Assembly: GCF_009905375.1 (NCBI RefSeq)
Contig: NC_133655.1
Location: 167,734,588-167,798,587 of the forward strand
DNA length: 64,000 nucleotides
Source of the DNA: Apium graveolens
Lineage: Eukaryota; Streptophyta; Magnoliopsida; Apiales; Apiaceae
Direction of reading: 5' to 3'
How positions within the stretch are numbered: position 1 is the stretch's first letter; every line of letters begins with the position of its first letter. The position numbers and the translations under genes were made by a program. The notes beneath the pieces are model-generated. The model made no database searches and was not told where the DNA came from. It worked only from the letters and a program-made list of their open reading frames with translations. Shown here one piece after another: positions 35,793-46,473 of the stretch.

Positions 35793-37826
35793 ATGGGAGA
35801 TCCAGCAACACGAATGAGAGCCTTGATGGATTTTTCTCAACCCAAGATCAATGACATTCAATCTAGCATTGTCAGGCCAACTATCACAGCTAATACCTTT
35901 GAGATCAAGCCTGGCTTAATTTAATGGGTACAGAATTCAGTCCAGTTTGGGGGTTCTCCAACGGAAGATCCCAATACGCACATTAGGGATTTCATAGAGA
36001 TCTGCGACACCTTCCGGTTCAATGGTGTTTCTGAAGATGCTATTAAGCTTAGACTTTTCCCATTCTCTATGAGGGACAAGGCTAAGAGCTGGTTACACTC
36101 TCTACTAGCTGGTTTGATTGCTACTTGGGAAGATCTTGCTCAAAAGTTTCTCACTAAATTCTTCCCTATGGCGAAGACAACTGCATTCAGAAATGCTATT
36201 ACTCAATTTGTGCAGCAAATGGGAGAATCTTTGTGTGAAGCTTGGGAGTGCTACAAGGAGATGCTTAGGAAGTGTCCTCATCATGGAATTCCTGATTGGA
36301 TGATAATTAATTGTTTTTACAATAGATTGAGAGCACAGTCCTGACCTATGCTCGATGCAGCATCAGGCGGAGCATTACGGGAAAAGAGTTATGAGGAAGC
36401 TTATGATCTAATTGAACTGATGGCTGCTAATGAATATCAGTATCCAACCCAGAGATGTCCACAGGGCAAGGTAGCAGGAGTTCTTGAAGTGGATACAACT
36501 ACAACTATCACTGCTCAACTAAAGGCGTTGTCTTTGAAGATCGATTCTCTGGATAACTATGGTGTTAAGCAGATATTTAGTGTTTGTGAGCAGTGTGCAG
36601 GTCCGCATGTGACGGAGCAATGCGCTATATCTAGTGACTTAGCTCAGTTTGTGAGCAACTTTCAGAGATCGCAGCAACCAGTTCCAGACACTTATCATCC
36701 TGACAACTGGAATCATCCTAACTTCAACTAAAGCAACAATCAGAATGTGATGCAACACCCATTCCAGCAGTTTGGAAATAAGCTATTCAACCGTCCTGGT
36801 TTTCAGCAACAAATTACACCAAAATAACAAACTCTTGGTGCATGTCTATCTTCGAATGAAAAATCTGAATTGGAGGAGTTGCGGCTTATGTGCAATAATC
36901 AGGCTCTTATATGCCAAAGCCAGGCTGTTTCTATCAAGACTCTGGAGAACCAAATAGGGCAAATTGCTAATGCCTTATTGAATCGACCACCAGGAACGCT
37001 TCCTAGTGATACAGAAACAAATCCAGGAAAAAGGGTAGTTGAAGAACAGGTGAACGCCATCACCTTAAGGTCTGGAAAGGTCGCAAGCCCCCAAATTAAG
37101 CAAGACGAAGAGCCTAAAAAATCTCAAGTTTCAGAAAATACAGTTGTGGCTGAAGAAGAAGTGCAGAAGGAACCAGAGGTGGAACCAAGGAAGACTACTG
37201 TGGAACACACTCCTCCTGAGGGTAATACAAGGGGGAAACAGATCTATCATCCACCTCCTTTTCCTAAGAGGATGCAGAAGAAGAAGCTGGATAAGCAGTT
37301 TGAGAAGTTTTTGGAGGTGTTCAAGAAACTTCATATCAACATACCTTTCGCTGAAGCTCTTGAACAGATACCTAACTATGCGAGGTTTATGAAAGGTATT
37401 CTCTCTCAGAAAGTGAAGCTCGATGACTTAGAGGCTGCTGCTCTAATGGAGGAATGCAGTGTTGTGCTGCAACAGAAGTTGCCTTCGAAGCTTAAAGATC
37501 CTGGAAGCTTCACTATTCCTTGCACCATCGGAAACTTGTCGTTCAACAAATATTTATGTGATTTGGGAGCTAGCATCAATCTGATGCCCTTGTCTATCTT
37601 CAAGAAGCTTGGTCTGCCTGATCCGAAACCAACATACATGTCATTGCAACTAGCTGATCGTTCTATCGTTTATCCACGAGGTATAGTAGAGGATGTGTTG
37701 GTCAAGGTGGAAAAACTTATCTTCCCTGCTAACTTTGTAATTCTTGACTTTGAGGAGGATAAGAAGATTCCCATTATCTTGGGGAGACCATTCTTAGCTA
37801 CTGGCCGAACTATGATTGATGTATAA
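35793..37826 (+). pseudogene. Athila-type gag-protease ORF with in-frame stops
   Basis: A single reading frame starts MGDPATRMRALMDF and stays in register for 2.0 kb, with stops only at about 35923, 36342, 36729 and 36822. The gag core is at 36.07-36.34 kb (DKAKSWLHSLLAG...ATWEDLAQKFLTKF). A spacer carries TLENQIGQIA and NAITLRSGK. The aspartic protease is near 37.55-37.82 kb: CDLGASINLMPLSIFKKLGL, where the catalytic triad is DLG rather than D(T/S)G, a known Athila trait, and ILGRPFLATGR as the second block. Gag packages the RNA and the protease matures the polyprotein. The first stop replaces a Gln codon (LI-stop-WVQNS) and the stop after DV at 37824 replaces the Gln of DVQKGEL; both are C-to-T changes. 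Confidence 0.85.
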
Positions 37827-38503
37827 AAAGGAGAGCTTACGATGAAGGTTCATGATCAAAGGCCACTTTTAATGTGTTCAAGGCAATAAAGTTACCCACA
37901 GCTAAAGAGGAGTGCTTTAAAGTAGAGTGGGTAGACTCTGTCGTGAATTTGAAACTTGAGCAATTGCCAAAGTCAGAGACCTTAGAGAGATCCTTAATGA
38001 GGAAATCAGTTATTGATGACAAGGAAGGAGCAGAGCAACTGCAGGTTTTGAATGCACCTCCGTGAAAGAGGAAGTTGGATATGCCATTCGATTCTCTTGG
38101 GTTAGCAGAGCTGAAAATTTCTCAAGAGCGTCTCGAGCCGTCTATTGAAGATGTTTCCACACTTGAGCTTCACCCACTACCAGATCACTTGAGTTATGCA
38201 TTCTTGGGTACACCCCATGATAAGGGCTTGGGATATATCTTTGATGATGTAGAGGGTAGCCGAACGGATCCTCCAGTGCCTAGAGAGGGTTCTTCTCATG
38301 TGCAGCAGGTAGTTGATAGAATTGATGTTGGTGATTAGCAGTACAGGCAAGTAACTTGGCGTATGGAGGCCATGCACGGCATTCACCGTCATTTTACTGC
38401 AGATTTGACACAGGCTTTGGGCACTATTTTCCGAGCCACTGGTATCGAGGTTGATTGGCCACCTGATCCTCCACCCGAGGAGGGTGATCTTTTTGACGAC
38501 TAG
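37827..38503 (+). pseudogene. Protease-RT linker fused to a C-terminal tail; RT, RNase H and integrase deleted
   Basis: After a one-base frameshift near 37860 the frame runs FKAIKLPTAKEECFKVEWVD to LELHPLPDHLSYAFLG, the segment that normally enters reverse transcriptase. It then changes to an unrelated hydrophilic tail (GYIFDDVEGSRTDPPVP, later HRHFTADLTQALGTIFRATG and VDWPPDPPPEEGDLFDD), ending at TAG 38501-38503. Two in-frame stops (TGA at 38063, TAG at 38336) interrupt it. There is no room for RT, RNase H or integrase. The tail may be the end of an env-like ORF, but I do not recognise it. Confidence 0.7.
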
Positions 38504-39748
38504 GTATGACTGAAATCCTTATTATTACCTTCAATGAGGACATTAAAAATTTTAAGTTTGGGGGTGATAATGTAAGGATTAGTAGTGTGTGTGTCCATAT
38601 AGATTCATATAGATTCATATTGCATGTTTAGTTGTAGTTCATTCATATTTTTGCATGATTTTTTCATTTAGGACATATTTGTTTATTTTTATGTGATTTC
38701 ATATAGTTGCATTTGCATGCATATTTAGCATGATCCCTTACGATGAACTATGATATTTGATAAGTTAATGTTGATTTGGGTGTAGTGACGACGAATAGAG
38801 GGATGTTTAAGTCCTAATGAATTAATTTGCATGTCAGAAACAAATATTTTCACAAAGTCTTATAGGGTTGCTTTTGATCTAGATCATGATCATACTTGTT
38901 TGTTGTTGAGATTTAATCACTTGGTTATATTTAGAATTTGTGATATTCTCGTAATAACGTAAAAATAATGATTTTTTTATCTGGAGAAAAACTTGGATTT
39001 CATTGCTAGTTGTTGTAAGGCTAGGCATCAAATGGCTAGTAGCCGGCTCATATTTTTATGAGTAGTCTAGGGTTGAATGAGATAAAAAAAAAGGAGCGAA
39101 ACGCACTCATTCAGAAATTATTGAAAAAAAAGAAAAAAAGAAAAAAGAGAAAAAAAGTAAAAAAAAGTAAGTATGTGTTTATGCATAATTGATCAAGAGT
39201 GAGCTCTTTAATTCTCGAGTTATTAAGTTTTAGGGGACTTTGTGCCTAGTGACCTAAGGCTTTTATAGTCTGGGATCCGCTAACCTAATGCTCGCTACAT
39301 GGGTATTATTGCATAAGTCTTTTGGGACCTCATTCATTGCACGATCAAATAAGCATCTTTGTTATGTGTTCAATGATAGTGTGAATCCTTGTATAACTCT
39401 AGTAGAAAGGAGGTGTTGTGAGTCATAATACGTTTATTGTCTATTCTATTTATAAACTTTTGATTGTTTCGATGATAGATAAGTTATGGTTATTGATCTA
39501 GTATCGAGAGATATCTATTAAGCATTCCACACACGTACATTTCTGGTTTGTGAGTTGGTTTGTGGGATTTATTCGAACTCTGTTTTAACTCATTGCATTC
39601 TTAGAGGCATTGGCTTATTAATTTGGTTATGGTTATTCTGAGGGGATCGATTGTATTATCATTTAGTTGCATTCACGTAGTTACATTCATGCATTAGGTT
39701 TGTTTTTTAGTTTTGAGTCTGTTTATGCTTGAGGACAAACATCGATTC
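38504..39748 (+). other. Untranslated 3' region of the Athila-like element
   Basis: No coding signal. It begins close to an internal polypurine-like copy (38554-38566) and includes a purine-only A/G tract at about 39113-39171. Confidence 0.6.
38554..38566 (+). promoter_or_regulatory. Internal copy of the polypurine tract
   Basis: aagtttgggggtg is identical to the tract before the 3' LTR, and both are preceded by gaggaca 20-30 bases upstream. An internal PPT-like copy after the coding region is a feature I associate with Athila-type elements. It may act as a second plus-strand priming site. Confidence 0.6.
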
Positions 39749-39761
39749 AAGTTTGGGGGTG
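39749..39761 (+). promoter_or_regulatory. Polypurine tract of the Athila-like element
   Basis: aagtttgggggtg sits directly against the 3' LTR start tgataagtgg. Confidence 0.85.
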
Positions 39762-41241
39762 TGATAAGTGGATTTTATATCCACTTGGAACGCTTTATTA
39801 TAAGCTTAAATTGGTGTTTTAGACTCAAGTTGTTGGTATTTTGATGTGTTTTTGTGTTATTGCATTTCAGGTATCAGTTAAATGAAGAAAGGAGCTTTTA
39901 AAGGAAATATAATAAAAAGTGATAAGATTTGGAAGCCAAGGCCATTGTCAAGTTGTATAGTTACTCGTTAAATTCGCGTGGACAGTTGAATCGCCTAATT
40001 CTGACGAGTAGAACTCAAGTTATGGGCAAAATAAGATTAATCAGAATTTTCCAGAAAGGCTGCACGCGGCCGCGTCAGAAGTGCACGCGACCGCCTCCGA
40101 CCCACACACGACCGCGTGCTGATGCGCGGCTGACTTCGCTAATTTCGCTGAAAAAACCCTATTTGAGTGGAATTTGATGATTTTAAGGGTCCAGGTCCAA
40201 TATGGGCTTATATATACTTAAAAAAAAGGGTTTTCATCATCCGGGAAGATTGGGATACCAAGGAGAAGACCTAGAAGCACAAAACAACTTCGAAAAAGAA
40301 GATCTTATTTTCAACTTGTGATTCTTTGAATTAGTTGTAACTTTGGATGCTCATTTTCGTTCTTGTTGAACCTAGATCTCGTTTATTCGTACTTTAATTA
40401 TTATTCAGTTTATTAAGACCTTGTTTATACCATGCTTTCATTTGAATTCATGGTGACGATGAGTTCGATTATGAACTAATCATTGTCATGGGATTCTAAC
40501 GGATTTACTTATGGATTTCAATAATTAATTTATTTCGATATCTTGGTGTGTGGTGATTGTATGATATCCTAGTATTGGTTGTGCTTATTCGTCTTATGTG
40601 TGTAGCTAACATATAAGATAGTGTGTTAATCTCTATTGAAGCGACAGTGAATATAAAGGTTTAGAACTTGCCATGCTAGCATAGGTTCATGTATTTGTTA
40701 TGCATGATTCGTAGGTAATTTTAACCATCTTACTTGCCCTATGTAATCACGATAGATAACTTACGCATTAAACCGTTATGTTTTCAATTCTTATAGACAT
40801 ATAAGGACTAAGCATAATTGGTGTCTATTCAACTTCTATCTCTTTTGTGGATGCTTGGTAGTAGGGTATTCGTACAACGAAAGTTGGCGTTTACTAGTTT
40901 CGTGTTATCAGATTAGTGTCATCACCATCACATGCTAAGGTTAAGAACAATAAGGCTATTGAATGAAGTATTTAATGAAGTTAGAATCCCATGTTTGTCA
41001 TATATATTAATTCAACCATTCTTGTTCTCTTAGTTATAATTGTTAGTTTAATCTCTTAGTTTAATCAAAACCCAATTTGTTATTTGTCTTAGCATTGAGC
41101 GATAACCATACATTGTTGCATAGGTGCATAAATTGAACTTAACCTAAACCAGTCTCTGTGGGAACGAATCTGATTTATATCTTATACTACTTGTGAACGC
41201 GTATACTTGTGTGAATTTTAGCGCGTGTTTTCGCCCTATTA
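39762..41241 (+). mobile_element. 3' LTR of the Athila-like element (1,480 bp)
   Basis: It matches the 5' LTR with scattered substitutions. The end reads cgccctatta instead of cgccctaaca, so the terminal CA has mutated to TA. It lacks about 21 bases of the GC-rich patch. The duplication gtata follows at 41242. Confidence 0.92.
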
Positions 41242-41390
41242 GTATATGGAATACTTGCAACCTCAGCCTCCTTCAACACCACATTTTCTTTCTCAGCTTC
41301 TTTCTCAGCTATCGGTTGAACAACAGGAGCAACATATGCAACAAATTCTTTCACTATTTCAATCATGGTTTCGAAGGGTTTCGAGCACAT
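41242..41390 (-). pseudogene. Interrupted unidentified ORF, upstream part
   Basis: The minus-strand frame begins MCSKPFETMIEIVKEFVAYV and becomes Lys/Glu-rich (IAEKEAEKENVVLKEAEV). It reaches the Athila-like insertion in frame with the piece on the other side at 34160. If the element and one gtata copy are ignored, the frame stays open to a TAA near 34090. I do not recognise it. Its first codons may belong to the neighbouring copia LTR. Confidence 0.4.
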
Positions 41391-42633
41391 AAATGCAACG
41401 AAAACGATGTAATATTAAATTAAAACCAGAATAAAATTGAAAACCTGTGCAGGATCCATGCGAAAATAGATATTTAATTCGTAGTAAAAATCTTTACCTT
41501 GAAGAAGCTTTAAGAGTTCATTAATGGAGGATTAGTGGAGTTCCAAACCATATTGAATCATCACGTATCCCGCTCTCGCGATATATGCTCTACGGTATCC
41601 ACAGGAACGATTTTCTTGAAAGATTGATGTCTACTAGCACCCGAAAACTCCATCTTTTCCTCTTTGTCTTTGAACGGCTAGGGTTTTTTAAACCATGTAT
41701 CCTTATATATAAATCAACCCTCAAAGAATTTATATAGAGAGAAAAATGAGTTTTATAATTATAAAATAATTATAGTTAATACTAATCCGAAATCCCAATT
41801 TTTTATTTAATTAAGTCACACATAATTAATAACTTATTTCAGAATTAGTTTAAGTAATTTCTCTATTTTATTTATTTAATTAATTAAGTCATACTTAATT
41901 AATATCATAAATAAAATAAATTACTTATTTAATTTAAATTCATACTTAATTAATATCATAAATAAAATAAATTACTCATTTAATTTAAATTCATAATTTA
42001 AATTATTTCTCCTTCGAGTGTTCTTTGTGTGTGACCCTGTAGGTTATTATTACGTTGGCAATAATTTAATATCTCATATTAAAATTATAAACAATGAGCG
42101 GCATCTAGTAATACATCATTACCACCCAAGTAATAATAATTAAATCGGTGATTCGATTAAACCTTTAGTGATAATGTACAATGTAATATAATCTCTTTAA
42201 CCAAATATTATAGATTAAACTAGAGTCATGTAATGTATCATCCTCATCATAGTTTAATCCAAGTTTCCTTGATCAATGAGTAGACTATCATATCAAATCA
42301 ACATTTGAGTGTGACCGTGCATTTCTTAGTCTAGCTCACACAAGAGGCCGATAATATCACTCCTAAAATAGGAGGGTTAATTCCCATCTAGATCATTTAT
42401 ATTTCTCAGACGATTCATAATATACCCAATGTCCACTTTTATCATTACCCGGTCAAGGATAAGTTTTAATGGAATCAAAGTATATTAATTCTCGTATAGA
42501 AATATAATGACTTCAGGTCTAAGGATCATTACATCATTGTCATTGTGATAATAACTTATAACACTATAAACATGTAGTATCTCACAACGGGTCAATCCAG
42601 CACCATGTATCTAATACATGTGCCTGTGTTTTA
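41391..42633 (-). mobile_element. 3' LTR of the minus-strand copia element, distal part
   Basis: This joins with 55664-56003 to form one LTR when the 13 kb Tekay-like insertion is ignored. On the minus strand it has a promoter-like stretch (tatatataaggatacatgg at about 41700) and then the leader. The border with flanking DNA at about 41390 is a guess, because the partner 5' LTR lies outside the window. Confidence 0.55.
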
Positions 42634-45600
42634 TGTAATAACTCGAATTTTTAAGACTTTGTAAAAATGTTTAATGAATAGTAACACTGACGGACGGGGA
42701 AAACTTTTTAGCCCACACTATATAGTGCACGAGAAAATGAGTTTCGGAGTTGATATTATGATTATACGTACCAAATGAGTGTATGTAAACACTATTAGTT
42801 TTCGAAGAAAACGAACTTTGAAAAACGACCATATTTACGAATCATCGAGGATTACGGGAATCATAATATAATTACGAATATAAAACCCTATGGATTTATA
42901 CCCAAGTATGATAATGCAAAACATAAGGAATAAATACGAAAGGAATTACGTCGCGAACCATTTACGAGGAAGTATTAACGAAAACGTTTAAGCGATTGAG
43001 CGAACGCGTAAACGTTTAAATAAACATAACACACTAACTAACCATTGTAAGAAATTAACCATGGTTACTTTATCAAATAGTGAGCTAGAGATAGGATGAT
43101 CAACCAAGGCTAATGGAATAGTAAGCTAAGGAAGCTAAGCAAGTGGCTTAGCTTGTAATCTACCACAAGCTAGTTAGATTTGTCCATGGATTTGGAAACA
43201 AGAATAAAACCTAGGATTCTAAACTAGGAGAATATAAAATCAATATAAGATATCACCAACACCATTTCCTAGAAGCAACCAAGGAGCAAGCATAAAAACA
43301 CTTCCTCTCTCCCAAAGAAGCTCTATTCGGCTTCTTCTTCAAAAACAAGGAAATTAATTTAAAATCTTCAAGCTCTAGCCATGGATAAATCATCCCATTA
43401 ATTCTCAAGCTTCCTACCAACCAAACTAAGGTAAGATAAATCTTTGAGCTATTTTTATCAAGGTTTGATGGGTGTAATAAATTCAACAAAGATGAGAATG
43501 AATAGTATGAATAGTAACTCTTCTTTGGTTTCTTGATTTCAATGGTGGTTTTAGGTTCCAAAAACTATATTAATCACTCCCAAGACTTCACCATCATCAA
43601 GAACACATCTCAAGCTCTCAAGAAAGGTAAAAATCTTTGACCCAACTTTATTTAAGATTCAATTTCAAGATCCTTTTAGTATGTAGTTGTAAACCTAGTT
43701 TTAGTAGTGATATTGTTGAGATCTTGATGTTTAGTAAAGTAGATTTAAGGTTGATTGTTGTTACCTCAATAACATGATGTTCTTGAGAGGAGTTAGTGTG
43801 TTGATGATGATATGATGATTGTTGGTGGTAGTATAAAGATTTAAGGTGTAAACGAAACTCCGATCGTAAACGTTATCTCGTTAAAACGAACAAAACGTAA
43901 CTTTAAGTTTCTGCAGAAAGTCCCAAAGATGTAAACTGTAGTTTCTTGAAAACTAACCCTTTATTATGATAGACAATGTTATAATGATCGTTCAGGCGCT
44001 TGAATCGCTTTATTCTGATTTACGGATCAAAAGTATGACCGTTTTACTAAAAGTGATATACGCGACAAAAACTGCTACGAATTACGAATTTGAAAATATA
44101 AAGGATCAACTTAAGAAAGTTCATAAATCATGAAAATTTTACATAGAGTATCATATTGAGTTTCCTATCTGGAATAAAAATTTCAAGTGAGAATAATGAT
44201 TTTTCAATTTTACAAAAATATCGGAGCCGAGACCGCGCGATTAGAAACCGTAGAATCCATAAGCGGAGCCGACGACAAAAAAAGAGAATGGACTTAAGAT
44301 ACTTTGAAAACGGAAGCGACCATAATGAGAATAAGGACTTAAAGAAATATTAAGGGTAATATAAGTTGAGAGGGTGCATAATAAGTAGCGCATGAGTGCG
44401 AGTCGCTGTAAATTAGAACGGGACCTAACAAAACGAATTGTGTTTATGATTATAGATTTTCGAACGGAACCTAGAGCATCCTCCACCTTGAGATACCCAG
44501 GCAAGTTTTCAAACCCTACCTTTTAAGAACTGTTGTGTTGTGAATATTTTACAAAACTGTGATATATGCATGAGATTGCTTTAAACTGTTTTACGAAGTT
44601 TGAGATGTATTACATTACTCAATTGTTGATAATTTCTAGTATACGTTCATACCGAGTTCGAAATATTATATTTAGACCGAGAGTCGGTCGGTGTAAGCTT
44701 ATAAAAATCCGGAAGTATCCCGAAGGAGTTTATAATTGAGAACGTTAACGCTAGCGAGTAGCGTGGCGTGTATTTATTTTAGACCAAGGATCGGTCAGTA
44801 AAAATTGATGAAAACCCGGAAGTATACCGGAGGTGCTTTATTTAAGAATATTAGCGCTATAGTAGAGCGTGATGTATAAGTTGTAAGACCAAGAGTCAGT
44901 CAGTTTTTTTTTATAAAACAAAAACCCGGGAATCATTCCGGTGATATTTATAGGACGATTAAAGTCCATAGTGGTTACGTTTCAAGGGACTCAATATCCA
45001 TTTACGAAATACTAAACACCTCGAACTTTTATTAAAACGATTTCCAAAGGTCGTATTCCCTCAACTATACCTTATCGTTCAAATAATAAATATCTATTTA
45101 CTATTTATTTATTATGGAAGGAGTATTCTCCAGTGAATATTTATTTCAGACTCGATTAAATATTAAAGATTATTATATTACGTAGATATAAATTAGTTGA
45201 GGAATATTATTTCAAATATTCTTTTCAAGTAAACTTATTCGAGGTTTAATTATTTACCGATTAATATCTAATTATTTATTATTTGTTAAAGGATTAATTT
45301 ATGATTTACAAATCATAAAACCTGAACTAAAATACTTTCTGATTTTCGGAAAATCATTCGAATAATTTCAGAATGTCGGAGAATATTATCTCGACTTATT
45401 TTAAATATTTTGAACATAGTTTCAAAATGAACTCCCCCTTATTTAATTATCTGTTGACAACGGTCAACTCACATCCTTAGTACTTCCTCCGAAAATTTCA
45501 GAAGTACGTATATATATACCCTATGAGATAAGTTGTTTCTATCAACAAGCAAAACGCTTGGGGAACTTCGATGTGGTTCGAGTTCTCAAGATATGATAGA

Positions 45601-46473
45601 ATTTTGTTAAAGGACAAGGGAGGGGTAGGATCCAAGTACTTCGTGTATTAGATAGACTACTGGTACCATAGGAGACGATACAATATGTACCCAAGGACCT
45701 GCGAAGTGTGTGTATACCCGAAATGAGGACACATAGCCCGTATGCGGCAAGGGTGATAATCGGGATACGAAGGTGTCGTCCTTCTACTAGTAAAAAAGGT
45801 TACTATTATTGTAGTACGACTGATCATCGTATGCGATGGCTCCAACAAGTGTCCTATTCTTCCAATTGAAATTGTGATGCAATACCGTAACACAAGCCTA
45901 GGTGCTGGGTTTACTATTAAGGTATTCGCAGGTTAATAAAATCCACTAAAGGATTATTTTCATAAAAAGGTGTGTATCACCAAGAAAAACTATTTTCGAA
46001 TAAAATGTAATTATCATATATGATGTTTTACGTGAGTTTATCATACAGTCATTTTCATACTGTACATTATTATGCTGGGCATTATAGCTCACTCTTGCTT
46101 TCTTTTAAATAACACAACACAACAGATAACCAGTATGCCGGTGTGGGACTTAGTTGCTTGTAGTCATGGGGAGGATCCCTGATAGCTTTGTCTCAGGTGT
46201 GCCAGAGTATCAGATATTATAAGATATCAGCCATAATTATTGTAACTTCATATAGAGGTTATGAATAATTGTTTGAGATCCTGTAAACTACATTTGAGTT
46301 TTAATAAAAGATGATACTTGTTGTACGTCATTTCTAAGGCTATAACTTGTGAGTGTGTGAGATTGGGGGTCTGTGATATGGAATTATTGGATTATTGAGT
46401 TAATGCAGGTTACATATGATTGAAGGATTGTGTGACGACCTAGATTCCTGACCTCGGATTTGGGGGCGTTACA
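42634..46473 (+). mobile_element. 5' LTR of a Tekay/Del-like gypsy element (3,840 bp)
   Basis: It starts tgtaataactcgaatttt and ends gggggcgttaca. The copy at 51816-55663 matches along its whole length with scattered substitutions and small indels. The LTR is unusually long. Short frames inside it are not conserved genes. Flanks are tttta on the left and ttttg on the right, an imperfect 5-bp duplication. Confidence 0.9.

Noticed and set aside
36118..37392. Several other-frame and antisense open frames in the Athila-like gag region
   Set aside because: They overlap the clear gag-protease frame and have no motifs.
45657..45893. A 78-codon open frame with Cys/His residues in the Tekay-like LTR, also partly present at 54845-55033
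   Set aside because: It is antisense within an LTR, is shortened in the other copy and has no proper zinc-knuckle spacing; it is chance.
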